The notes under the pieces: generated by a model
The model's input: the letters and a program-made list of their open reading frames with translations, nothing else
Databases searched by the model: none
What the model was told of the DNA's origin: nothing
Shown here: piece by piece, positions 26,787 through 34,256 of the stretch
Numbering within the stretch: the stretch's first letter is position 1
How the letters are laid out: every line of letters starts with the position of its first letter
Source of the DNA: Altererythrobacter sp. CAU 1644
Lineage (GTDB): Bacteria > Pseudomonadota > Alphaproteobacteria > Sphingomonadales > Sphingomonadaceae
NCBI RefSeq assembly: GCF_029623755.1
Contig: NZ_CP121106.1
Location: 3,104,352 to 3,168,351, forward strand
DNA: 64,000 nt
Reading direction: 5' to 3'
Made by a program: the position numbers and the translations under genes

Positions 26787-27927
26787 GTTCGGCCTCCTCT
26801 TTTCCGAGTTCGGCTTTGAGTAGGAAGGCGTTTTCGGTCGCGATCCGCTGGCCATTCTGCAATCCGGACTCGATCACGATGCGCCCTCCCGAGCGCGATC
26901 CCGTCACGACAGGCATCGCCCGAAACCCGGTACGCGTGCGAACGAACACGACTTCACGGCCTTCGACCATCTGAACTGCGGATTCAGGCACCGAGATCGA
27001 GGTCGCATCCGTTTCACCTGAGGGTCGGATGCGCGCCTGCAAGAATGCGCCTGGCTGCAATCCAGGGACCGCTCCGGCGAGTGAGATTATCGCTGTCGCG
27101 CTACGGCTTTCCGGATCGAGTGCCGGGGTCACCGAGCGCACACGTCCGCCGATCTCCCGGTCCTGCCCGAGCTCCAACGTAGCTTCATCGCCCGGCCGAA
27201 TTCTCGCAGCATCGCTGGCAGGCAAGGCGACCTGCACCTGCAAGCCGCTCGCGTTCACGATCTGGAACATCTCTTCACCGGCGGAGACGTAGGAGCCAAG
27301 CACGATCGGCGCGCTGGTGATCTGCCCTGAAATCGGACTCGTCACGGCCAGCGAACGCCCATCCCCGCTGACACCAGCAGCAGCGGATGCGGCTTGTGCG
27401 CGTGACAGCTCCGATCTTGCCACTTGCAGATTGGCCTGCGCCGCTTCGAGATCCTGCCGGGCCGTCACATTGGCCTCGAACAGCCGCTTTTCGCGGTCGT
27501 AGAGCGCAGACAGTTCATTGACCCGCGCACGCGCGGCAGCGACCTGCGCAGCCAGTCCGGCAGCATCAGCGCTCTCGATCCGCGCGATCACCTCCCCCTG
27601 CCTGACATAATCGCCAAGCATCTTGTTCACGCTCTTCACCACACCGGATGCACGCGCATCGATCCGTGCGCTGGCATTCGGCGCCGCGGCGACGGTCGCT
27701 GGGAATACAAGCTCCGTTGCTGCGCCGAATTGGACAGCTTCGATTTCTATCGACGAAGCTGCGATCTGCTTCTCGTCGATCAGCAGAACGCCTTCGGGGA
27801 CTTCGCTCTTTTCAACTTGTTCCGCTTGCTGGTCGGGTCCGTTTGAGTCAGCGGGCCAGAAGACCGAGGCCAAGGCGGCCAGCAAGATCAGGACGCCGCT
27901 TACGGCGATCAAATGGCTACGTTCCAT
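26776..27927 (-). CDS. czcB: RND periplasmic adaptor CzcB-like
   Basis: A 383-aa membrane-fusion protein. An N-terminal anchor (LIAVSGVLILLAALASVFW) is followed by a lipoyl/barrel-sandwich half (ARIDARASGVVKSVNKMLGD), a coiled-coil hairpin (about 125-190, AAQVAAARARVNELSALYDR), and the second half VTSPISGQITSAPIVLGSYV. It links CzcA to CzcC. The C-terminus ends EEAEHGH. Start ATG 27927 has GTGAGG about 9 nt upstream; a GTG at 27942 overlapping the czcC stop is the alternative. Confidence 0.9.
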   Translation of the reverse strand: MERSHLIAVSGVLILLAALASVFWPADSNGPDQQAEQVEKSEVPEGVLLIDEKQIAASSIEIEAVQFGAATELVFPATVAAAPNASARIDARASGVVKSVNKMLGDYVRQGEVIARIESADAAGLAAQVAAARARVNELSALYDREKRLFEANVTARQDLEAAQANLQVARSELSRAQAASAAAGVSGDGRSLAVTSPISGQITSAPIVLGSYVSAGEEMFQIVNASGLQVQVALPASDAARIRPGDEATLELGQDREIGGRVRSVTPALDPESRSATAIISLAGAVPGLQPGAFLQARIRPSGETDATSISVPESAVQMVEGREVVFVRTRTGFRAMPVVTGSRSGGRIVIESGLQNGQRIATENAFLLKAELGKEEAEHGH

Positions 27928-27938
27928 GGAAATGGGCC

Positions 27939-29177
27939 TCACTGTGCGTTGAGCCAGATGAGCCGCGCCGCGAGCAGGCCGCGGGTCTCTTCTGCCTGAA
28001 TCAGATTTTCACGAATGGCGTCGCGCGCTTCGGCAGCCGCCAGAACTTCGATCAGCGGAAATCTGCCATTGCGGTAGCCGATTTCGACGAGCCTGAGCGC
28101 TTCCTCAGCCTGCGGCAGGGATGCGCTGGAGAGGGTCTCCACACGCGTTTCGGCGGCCAGATAAAGCGTTCGCGTCCGCTCGAACTCCACGCGATAGTCC
28201 GCCTCGGCTATCGCCTCGCTCGCGCTTGCCGCGCGGTATTGCGCCTCGGCGGCTGCGATGTTGCCCTGGTTGCGGTTGCGAAAGGGAAGCGGAATGGAAA
28301 TCCCGACGATGAACGCTTGATCGTTGCTTTCCTCAAAACGGCGCACGCCTGCCGACAGCGTTGGGTCGGGAACGCCAAGCGAGCGCTCACGCGCAATTTC
28401 GGCTTCAGCAAAGCTGGTTCGAGCGCCCGCAATGCGCAGTTGCAACGGATTTTCGGAAACCGGCGGTGCAAGGGGCGGCGATAAGTCAGGAAAGACGTTC
28501 GATACTGCGGGATTGGGCTGTCCGGATACCCAGAGAGCCGCGAGCGCCTGACGTGCTGCTAAATCGTCTGCTTGTGCAGCCTGCAATTCGGCCTCCGCCT
28601 CGGCAAGCGTAGCTTGTGCACGCATAGCTCGAAGAGGCGGCTCCCGCCCGACCTCTACAAGCACGTTGGCGATCCGCGTCAGTTCACGGTTTCGCTCGAC
28701 GATTTCCCGCGCGAGAACGAGGCGTTGGCCTGCGGCGACAGCCTGCACATAACGCTCGCGCACCCCCAAAGCGAGTTGCGACAAGGCAAATTCGCTCTGC
28801 AAGCCGGCGAAATCGGACGATGCGCGTGCGCTCGCGATGCGTGCGCTTCGCTTGCCGCCGAGTTCGAGCGGCTGACCGATCGCTAGGGTATATTCGGTCG
28901 ACCGCAGCCCGGAGAAAGCGCCGGAGCCCGCGATGTTCTCGGCCTCGAGCGATAGCTCGGGATTGGGTCGGAGGCGTGCTTGGTCGATAGCCGCACGCGC
29001 GGCTTCGGCCTCCGCCTGAGGGCCGTAAACCCGGGGATTGCTGGAAGGGTCATCTTCCCCTTCAATGCCGACGCCCGCTCGAGCGAGCGCTTCCTCGAGT
29101 GTAACTGTTTCCTGTGCCAATACTGGCGAACCCGTGGACACGGCAATCAAGGCCGCGGCCAGTGCAAAGCACCGCAT
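27939..29177 (-). CDS. czcC: Outer-membrane efflux protein CzcC-like (TolC family)
   Basis: A 412-aa protein with a signal peptide (MRCFALAAALIAVSTGSPVL) and TolC repeats: LRPNPELSLEAENIAGSG near 92 and GVPDPTLSAGVRRFEESNDQ near 269, with long Ala/Glu-rich helices between. It supplies the outer-membrane channel for the CzcCBA complex. It is 65 nt downstream of a small His-rich periplasmic protein gene, in the same order as czcI-czcC in Cupriavidus. Confidence 0.9.
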   Translation of the reverse strand: MRCFALAAALIAVSTGSPVLAQETVTLEEALARAGVGIEGEDDPSSNPRVYGPQAEAEAARAAIDQARLRPNPELSLEAENIAGSGAFSGLRSTEYTLAIGQPLELGGKRSARIASARASSDFAGLQSEFALSQLALGVRERYVQAVAAGQRLVLAREIVERNRELTRIANVLVEVGREPPLRAMRAQATLAEAEAELQAAQADDLAARQALAALWVSGQPNPAVSNVFPDLSPPLAPPVSENPLQLRIAGARTSFAEAEIARERSLGVPDPTLSAGVRRFEESNDQAFIVGISIPLPFRNRNQGNIAAAEAQYRAASASEAIAEADYRVEFERTRTLYLAAETRVETLSSASLPQAEEALRLVEIGYRNGRFPLIEVLAAAEARDAIRENLIQAEETRGLLAARLIWLNAQ

Positions 29178-29241
29178 TATTGTATCTCCTGACTGAAACC
29201 AATCGAGCGCACGCGCAGGCGCACTCGCACATGATTTGCTG

Positions 29242-29586
29242 TCAGGCTTTGGGAGGTTGGATCAGAACCGGCGGCGCGCGCGAGGTGAGCATCGAAGTCG
29301 CCAGCGGACCCTTCAGGCTATTCGTGCGCGCAAAGGGCGACCCCAGGAACACTCCACTATCGGCGAGGCTGAAGCTGCAATTGTGATGATGCGTTGCCGA
29401 ATGGTCCTGACCATCATGGTCCGGCTCGGGATCATTGCTATCGAAGTGGTCCGCCCCATGCGCATAAACGTGATCGGCCGCATGAACGAAGCTTTCGCCT
29501 TCTGAAGCATGCGCGTCAGGTAACGATAGGACACTACCGAAAAGAATGGCGATGATCGCAAGGAAGGGGAACACAAGACGCGGCAT
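29242..29586 (-). CDS. His/Asp-rich periplasmic protein, CzcI-like position
   Basis: About 114 aa from ATG 29586. A clean signal peptide (MPRLVFPFLAIIAILFGSVL) is followed by FVHAADHVYAHGADHFDS and HDGQDHSATHHHNCSFS, with more than ten His residues plus Asp, then a Pro-rich tail. In-frame GTG/ATG codons at 29661/29655 overlap the methyltransferase stop, but the signal peptide argues for 29586. Cupriavidus CzcI is a small periplasmic His-rich protein encoded just before czcC that affects czc expression. Position and composition match, while sequence homology was not tested. Confidence 0.65.
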   Translation of the reverse strand: MPRLVFPFLAIIAILFGSVLSLPDAHASEGESFVHAADHVYAHGADHFDSNDPEPDHDGQDHSATHHHNCSFSLADSGVFLGSPFARTNSLKGPLATSMLTSRAPPVLIQPPKA

Positions 29587-29657
29587 GTTACTCAACCCTT
29601 TAGGAGCCTTGCAAAGCTTGCGCAACCACGGCTGTCTGAGCGCTTGTCTTTTCATGA

Positions 29658-30302
29658 TCACGATTTGGCACCGACGAATTCATACGCACAACCGGCCAGA
29701 AACTCGCGGAAATGAACTTCGCGCAAAACTTTGCGTGCTGGAAGCCAAGGGCGGAACTCTTCATATTCCCGCGCCACACCAAATGGTTTGGTCAGCACTA
29801 TGCCGATTTCAATCAGCCATCGCGGCCAGCGCTCGGGGTGCTTCAGGCCAAGCAGGGCCATCCGGCCACCCGTCGGGAGAGCAGCTGAGGCGCGCTCGAT
29901 GATCGCGGCGTAGTCAGGTGGCATTTCCAGTCCAAAGGTGCTGATGACTGCGCTGGTCTCGCTCGGAAAGCGGAAGGCGGCTACGTCTGACTGCACAAAT
30001 TCGACATTGCTAGCTCGCAGGCGCTTCGCTCGTCGACGGGCTTGGTCGAGCATGCCTTGCGAAAGGTCGACCAGCGTCACCTTGCCGCTTGGTCCTACTC
30101 TCTCAAGCAGAAACGCGAGGTTTGCGCCGGTGCCAGCACATAGATCGATCACATGGTCACCGGCGTTGAGTTCAAGCCGGTTAACCAGATCGCGTCGCCA
30201 GCGACCAAGACCGGCCCACCGAAACCCCGACACCAATCGGTCATAGATTCCCGCGGTCTTGTCGTAGAGACGTTCAACCTGTTCGTTGGATAGAATTGCC
30301 AT
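29658..30302 (-). CDS. Class I SAM-dependent methyltransferase (UbiE-like)
   Basis: A 214-aa Rossmann methyltransferase with N-terminal helix LYDKTAGIYDRLVSGF, motif I VIDLCAGTGANLAFLLERV, acidic loop TLVDLSQGMLDQARRRA, motif II-like VEFVQSDVAAFRFPS and motif III LPTGGRMALLGLKHPERWPR. The layout resembles UbiE/COQ5 enzymes, but housekeeping UbiE would not be expected here. It lies between the DUF3703 gene (8 nt upstream) and the His-rich protein gene, as second gene of the MerR-controlled transcript. Substrate unknown. Confidence 0.85.
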   Translation of the reverse strand: MAILSNEQVERLYDKTAGIYDRLVSGFRWAGLGRWRRDLVNRLELNAGDHVIDLCAGTGANLAFLLERVGPSGKVTLVDLSQGMLDQARRRAKRLRASNVEFVQSDVAAFRFPSETSAVISTFGLEMPPDYAAIIERASAALPTGGRMALLGLKHPERWPRWLIEIGIVLTKPFGVAREYEEFRPWLPARKVLREVHFREFLAGCAYEFVGAKS

Positions 30303-30310
30303 GGCGCGTG

Positions 30311-30673
30311 CTAGCGAACCTCGTCCGAAGAGATGGTGAAAACCTCCGCGAGGTCGTCCGGGTATGGCATTGGCGCGAATGCGCTCACGTTTGCGCGTCC
30401 GGTATTGCCCCAGGGGAGCCGTCCGGTGAGATTGCCAAGGGGAGCGAGCGCAAGACGTATGACCTGCCCCAGAACTTCGCGGCCATCGCGGGTTTCAACT
30501 GCATAGCCCAGCATCGTCATATGTGAACGAAGGTGCGGCCCGAAGAAGCCCTGGCCCAGAATATGTTCCCGCTCGAGCGCGGTCCAAGCCAAAGCCCGGT
30601 CACCAGACTGCCTGGCGGCACGGAAAACGCACCGCTCAGCTTCGATAAGTTCAATAATGTCCTTCTTTGCCAC
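30311..30673 (-). CDS. DUF3703 family protein
   Basis: A 120-aa soluble protein, first gene of the minus-strand export operon. Features are AWTALEREHILGQGFFGPHL (29-48), then SHMTMLGYAVETRDGREVLGQ and GRLPWGNTGRANVSAFAPM. I associate this pattern with DUF3703, often next to metal-resistance genes; no activity is established to my knowledge. The predicted start is GTG at 30673, with no strong ribosome-binding site. The predicted -10 box is about 36 nt upstream. Confidence 0.75.
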   Translation of the reverse strand: MAKKDIIELIEAERCVFRAARQSGDRALAWTALEREHILGQGFFGPHLRSHMTMLGYAVETRDGREVLGQVIRLALAPLGNLTGRLPWGNTGRANVSAFAPMPYPDDLAEVFTISSDEVR

Positions 30674-30708
30674 AGGATTTTACCGTTCTGCTTGCATCTT
30701 CGAATCGT

Positions 30709-30739
30709 CTTATGCACCTTGTAGTGGCTACAAGGTCAA
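30709..30739 (-). promoter_or_regulatory. MerR-type promoter of the minus-strand export operon
   Basis: On the minus strand: -35 TTGACC (30739-30734), a 19-bp spacer, -10-like CATAAG (30714-30709). Overlong 19-20 bp spacers are the mark of promoters twisted open by MerR-family activators. The spacer carries the operator dyad. The first gene starts at 30673. Confidence 0.7.
30716..30736. promoter_or_regulatory. Operator dyad for the MerR/CadR-type regulator
   Basis: A perfect inverted repeat ACCTTGTAG-TGG-CTACAAGGT, 9 bp per arm with a 3-bp centre, between the divergent regulator and DUF3703 genes. Arms of this type (ACCTTGTAG/CTACAAGGT) resemble known CadR/PbrR/ZntR operators. Confidence 0.85.
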
Positions 30740-30755
30740 GCATTGCGAGAAACCC

Positions 30756-31142
30756 ATGAAGATTGGTGCCCTGGCGCGGAAGACCGGCACGACCGCCGAA
30801 ACGATCCGCTACTACGAACGGACCGGATTGCTGGAGGAACCACCACGCACCGCCGGAAACTACCGGGACTATGGTTCGACCGAATTGGCCAGATTGCGGT
30901 TTATCCGCCGCGCACGCGACCTTGGCTTCACCATGGCGGAGGTGCGCCAATTGCTTTCTTTGTCGGATGATCCATCGCAATCGTGCGAAGCCGTGGACTC
31001 TATTGCCAGCCTCCACCTACGCGAAGTGGATCGGAAGCTTGGTGACTTGCGAAAACTGCGAACCGAACTGCGCCATATGGTCGACGACTGCCAGCACGGA
31101 GCGGTTGGCGAATGCCGGATAATCGAAGTGCTTTCCGGCTAG
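30756..31142 (+). CDS. MerR-family metal-responsive regulator (CadR/PbrR type)
   Basis: A 128-aa regulator. The winged HTH has MKIGALARKTGTTAETIRYY and ERTGLLEEPPRTAGNYRDYG. A dimerisation helix follows, then a metal loop. Cys77, Cys112 and Cys120 are present. Cys77 marks sensors of divalent ions (Cd, Pb, Zn, Hg), because Cu(I) sensors of the CueR type have Ser there. There is no His-rich C-terminal extension as in Pseudomonas CadR. Start at ATG 30756, directly following the operator. It should activate the divergent export operon, starting with DUF3703 and czcCBA. Confidence 0.9.
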   Translation: MKIGALARKTGTTAETIRYYERTGLLEEPPRTAGNYRDYGSTELARLRFIRRARDLGFTMAEVRQLLSLSDDPSQSCEAVDSIASLHLREVDRKLGDLRKLRTELRHMVDDCQHGAVGECRIIEVLSG

Positions 31143-31189
31143 CGGGACAGCGCGCGTTTATTCGAGCGGTGACGGGACGCAAACCATGA

Positions 31190-31480
31190 TCATCTCGAAA
31201 TTCGGGGCGTGTTCTGACATATCTCGTCGGTGCGTTCGACAACAGAACCAATCCAGTCATCGATCTCGGCTTCGACCCAAACCGTGCAACGGGGACCGAG
31301 CGAACGCGACTTTGGAAAACGGCCTTCGCGCATCCGCTGATAGATTGCCGTTCGGCGCAGGCCCACGCGCGCCATGACCTCGGGAAGACGAATGAGCCGG
31401 TCTGGCGTTGGCTCGACAGGAACGGCTTCCGCGTCCGTTTCGATACCAGTCGTCATTTCAGAGAGCGAAGCTTTGTTCAT
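31190..31480 (-). CDS. AlpA-family HTH DNA-binding protein
   Basis: A 96-aa protein. After a variable N-terminus comes RLIRLPEVMARVGLRRTAIY with QRMREGRFPKSRSLGPRCTV and WVEAEIDDWI, the AlpA/excisionase-type winged HTH. Such proteins act as excisionases or activators in mobile elements. It overlaps the end of the next HTH gene upstream by 23 nt. It lies at the border between metal island and transfer operon, tail to tail with merR. Confidence 0.85.
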   Translation of the reverse strand: MNKASLSEMTTGIETDAEAVPVEPTPDRLIRLPEVMARVGLRRTAIYQRMREGRFPKSRSLGPRCTVWVEAEIDDWIGSVVERTDEICQNTPRISR

Positions 31481-31919
31481 CCTGCCGCTCCAGTTGCGCG
31501 AGGTGATCCGACAGGAGACCGGCGGTGCGGTGCGCGGTCCCCTTTGCCCAGCGCGGTCTCACATCGAGCAGCCTCTGGCCCAGCGCTTGATCCAAAGCAG
31601 ACGGCAACTCGCTTATGAAGGTTTCAAGAAATTCCAGCACGCCGCTATTCTGCCAATCCTTGCTACGCTGCGAGTACCCCGCGAGTGCCAGCATCAGGGA
31701 GGTGCGCGGCGCGTGTCCGCTCGCGTCAAGGATGGCCAGCGCCTCTGGCAGTGTGGCTGACCTTGTCCCGGCGAGGATGCGTCGGAGCGCGTCCTTGTTG
31801 ATATTCGTCTGTGCGGCAATCGTCCGCCGGGACTTGCCACTTTCGTCCACGGCATGGTCGAGGAAAGCGGCGACTCCTCGCGATAGTTCTTCCCATTTGT
31901 CGTTTGTGTTTCGCGCCAT
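31458..31919 (-). CDS. Putative HTH regulator of the mobile element
   Basis: A 153-aa protein. Residues about 28-66 look like an XRE-type helix-turn-helix (KSRRTIAAQTNINKDALRRI, LAGTRSATLPEALAILDASG). The C-terminal half is helical with no family I recognise. AGGAACA lies just before the ATG. It is transcribed away from the tra operon and coupled to the AlpA gene, and may regulate transfer genes. Confidence 0.7.
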   Translation of the reverse strand: MARNTNDKWEELSRGVAAFLDHAVDESGKSRRTIAAQTNINKDALRRILAGTRSATLPEALAILDASGHAPRTSLMLALAGYSQRSKDWQNSGVLEFLETFISELPSALDQALGQRLLDVRPRWAKGTAHRTAGLLSDHLAQLERQDEQSFAL

Positions 31920-32282
31920 TGTTCCTGCTTCCGGTGATCTTCAGCGAATCACCAACAGGCTAGGCGACGCGTCAAACTGTAGGAAAGGAAAAAGAACAAA
32001 TAAGGAACACGTAGGAAACTGGCTCATCGTCACACGATTTGATTCGCGCAGATTCCGGTCCCTCGATCTCAGACTTCGGTATGGGTGGCGCAATGATCGG
32101 TATTCTTGGCCGCAATGTCTGCACCGGTCGCGCAAAGCCTGGTCAGATTGCCCAGAATCGACGATTTCTCTTGGTCGGAATGCCGCGTGCGTCAGTTTCC
32201 GTTTTCCTACACCCTGCCTTCCAATCGAGGAAAGAACATACAGCGAACGCATCGCTGCCAATGTTCGAAACGGAGTTCCTCG
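31920..32282. promoter_or_regulatory. Gene-free leader of the tra operon with repeated motifs
   Basis: This stretch of 363 nt has no convincing gene. It holds GTAGGAAA at 31979-31986 and again at 32011-32018 (32 bp apart, same face of the helix), and its inverse TTTCCTAC at 32202-32209. At 31994-32010 is GAAC-AAATA-AGGAACAC, the reverse complement of a near-identical element (50560-50576) in front of the S24 repressor gene. These are likely regulator sites for the tra promoter. I could not fix a -35/-10 pair. Confidence 0.5.
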
Positions 32283-32609
32283 ATGAACAATGCAATCACC
32301 CTTCCCCGCCCATCCGTTAAAGGCATTCGTGCCCGCGACTATATTCTTCCGGCCGCGATTGCGCTCGCCTGCGCCGGTGCCGCCTATGCCGGTGCCGACA
32401 CGACCTTTGATCCGGCGCTGCAGAAGTTCACTGACTTCCTCGAAGGTTCGGGCGGCAAGATCATCACCGTCCTCAGCCTTGCCGGCGGTTTGATCGCGCT
32501 CGCCTCGGGCCGCTTCGCCCTTGGGCAGGTCGCGGTCCCGGTCGGTGTCGGAATTGGCGTCGGCACAGGCGTGCCGATCGTCACCTCGGTCGTGACCGCA
32601 ACCATTTGA
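32283..32609 (+). CDS. traA: Conjugative pilin TraA-like protein
   Basis: A 108-aa protein: a long N-terminal leader (ARDYILPAAIALACAGAAYA, cleavage likely near residue 36), then a short loop and two hydrophobic segments (ITVLSLAGGLIALAS and VAVPVGVGIGVGTGVPIVTS). This is the size and topology of TraA/VirB2 pilin precursors, and it is the first gene of the operon, as in F. Pilins diverge strongly, so the identification relies on topology and position before traL. Confidence 0.8.
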   Translation: MNNAITLPRPSVKGIRARDYILPAAIALACAGAAYAGADTTFDPALQKFTDFLEGSGGKIITVLSLAGGLIALASGRFALGQVAVPVGVGIGVGTGVPIVTSVVTATI

Positions 32610-32635
32610 TCGCGGTCTAACGACGGGAGGGCGGC

Positions 32636-32923
32636 ATGGCCGACAGATACCTCGTTCCACGGCGGCTCGACGACCCGGAGCTCATCGGCTTCTGGACCAT
32701 CGACGAGTTTGCGGGACTGCTCGTCCCCTTCGCGTGGGGCATCCTTTCGCAGCACATCCTCATCGGCACAGCCCTGTCCGGGCTCACCTGGTTCGCCCTT
32801 CGAAAGGCGAAGGCGTCAGGTGCCGGGTCGAAACTGGTCCATGCTGCCTACTGGTATCTGCCGGGGAGCTTCCTCGGTCTTAAAGCCACGCCGCCCTCCC
32901 ACTGCCGCCTGCTTGCAGGCTGA
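32636..32923 (+). CDS. traL: Type IV secretion protein TraL
   Basis: A 95-aa inner-membrane protein, the VirB3 counterpart of F-type systems. It has VPRRLDDPELIGFWTIDEFA at the N-terminus and a hydrophobic segment (LLVPFAWGILSQHILIGTAL) followed by a basic stretch. GGGAGG precedes the ATG. The end of the gene contains a hairpin arm that can pair with the traE ribosome-binding site. Confidence 0.9.
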   Translation: MADRYLVPRRLDDPELIGFWTIDEFAGLLVPFAWGILSQHILIGTALSGLTWFALRKAKASGAGSKLVHAAYWYLPGSFLGLKATPPSHCRLLAG

Positions 32924-32929
32924 GGGAGG
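32895..32929 (+). promoter_or_regulatory. Hairpin sequestering the traE ribosome-binding site
   Basis: The inner stem GCCTGC-TT-GCAGGC (32907-32920) is perfect. The outer stem pairs CCTCCC (32895-32900) with GGGAGG (32924-32929), the Shine-Dalgarno of traE. The traL stop (32921-32923) lies in the internal loop, so ribosomes finishing traL would open the stem. This suggests translational coupling across the gap. Confidence 0.5.
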
Positions 32930-32934
32930 AACCC

Positions 32935-33504
32935 ATGAGACACGAATTCGCCTATGAGGAAGCGCAGCGTCACCTCAAACAGCGCAACCGCTTCGCCGCG
33001 CTGTCAGCCGTGCTGGGCCTTACCAGCCTGCTGGCGGTCGGCGCGGCGGCGACGCGCGAGGAAAGCGTCATTTTGGTGCCTGTCACGACCGAGCGCCTGA
33101 CGCTCGGGAGCGGCGGTACCGATGCGCACTACCTCGAACTCGTAACCCGCGACACCGCGCTCATGCTGCTCAATCGCGCACCCGAGAGCCTCGACTACTG
33201 GATGGAACAGGTCCTCAAGGTGGCAGATCCGTCAGCGCACGGGAGCCTCAAGGCCGAGCTCGTCAAGATCGTCGACGAGCAGCGCGGTTCGGACATCAGC
33301 CAGGCCTTCGTCATCTCGCGGATGGAGGTCGACGCGCAGGCGCTCACCGCTGTCGTCACCGGCACGCTCAAGACCTTCGTCGGTGCGCAGGTGATCGCAA
33401 GCCAAGAGCGCAGCTTCGAATTCAGCTGGAACCGCCGCGGCCTCAGTCTCGGCCTTACCGGCTTCCGCCAGCTCCCAACCGAAAACGAGGAGGAGAACCC
33501 ATGA
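32935..33504 (+). CDS. traE: Type IV secretion protein TraE
   Basis: A 189-aa bitopic membrane protein, the VirB8-like component. One N-terminal helix (about 24-41, FAALSAVLGLTSLLAVGAAA) is followed by a periplasmic domain with YLELVTRDTALMLLNRAPES and VIASQERSFEFSWNRRGLSL. It overlaps traK by 4 nt. It helps assemble the core channel. Confidence 0.9.
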   Translation: MRHEFAYEEAQRHLKQRNRFAALSAVLGLTSLLAVGAAATREESVILVPVTTERLTLGSGGTDAHYLELVTRDTALMLLNRAPESLDYWMEQVLKVADPSAHGSLKAELVKIVDEQRGSDISQAFVISRMEVDAQALTAVVTGTLKTFVGAQVIASQERSFEFSWNRRGLSLGLTGFRQLPTENEEENP

Positions 33505-34256
33505 CACTCCTATCCCGCCCCTTCCCCGCCGCGCTGACCGGCGTTGCGCTGGCAATCGCCACGGCCGCCTACGCTTCACCGGCACATGCCGACCAGTTCG
33601 TCGAGGCCGCTGATGGCGCCGCGATCGACTGCGTGCTCGCACGCGGCGCGCTGACCCGTATCGCCCTCATCGAGGACGGTTTCGGCAATGTCTCGAAGAT
33701 GGCGAGCGGCTATCCCTACAACGATTTCGAGGTGACCCACGAGCCGGTGCGCGGCGACATCTATGTCTCGGTGCCGCTGCAATATGCGAGCGCAAGGGTC
33801 AGCTTCTTCGCGACGAGCAGCGCGGGCTATGTCTACAAGTTCACCTGCCGCGTCGAAGGCGAGGAAGCGAGCCAGCTCTTCGTCACCAATCCCGCGCTCG
33901 CCAAATCCCAGGCGAGCGAGTGGGAAGGCCAAGCCCCGACCCGCGACGAGGCCGCGATCCGGCTGATCGAGGCGATGGCGAGCGACGGGGTTCTGCCGGG
34001 CTTCCGGGCCCGCACCGAACTCTCTCGACCACGCCGAACCGACAGTCTCGAAGTGCAGCAGGTCGCCGAATACGAAGGTGCCGAGCTGATCGGTCAGGCC
34101 TTTACTCTACGCAATCTCGGCCCGATGCCCGTCGACCTTGCCGGTGAACGCGAGGCGCCCGCCGGGGCGCTGGCCTTTGCCTATGGCCGAGACAGCCTCC
34201 AGCCCGGCGAGAGCACGCAGGCCTTCCTCGTCTTTACAAAGGGAGGGCTCGAATAA
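33501..34256 (+). CDS. traK: Type-F secretin TraK
   Basis: A 251-aa secreted protein (signal AALTGVALAIATAAYASPAHA), the VirB9-like outer-ring subunit. The N-terminal beta domain has ALTRIALIEDGFGNVSKMAS and NDFEVTHEPVRGDIYVSVPL. The C-terminal domain has QAFTLRNLGPMPVDLAGERE. It is placed between traE and traB, as in F plasmid. Confidence 0.9.
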   Translation: MTLLSRPFPAALTGVALAIATAAYASPAHADQFVEAADGAAIDCVLARGALTRIALIEDGFGNVSKMASGYPYNDFEVTHEPVRGDIYVSVPLQYASARVSFFATSSAGYVYKFTCRVEGEEASQLFVTNPALAKSQASEWEGQAPTRDEAAIRLIEAMASDGVLPGFRARTELSRPRRTDSLEVQQVAEYEGAELIGQAFTLRNLGPMPVDLAGEREAPAGALAFAYGRDSLQPGESTQAFLVFTKGGLE

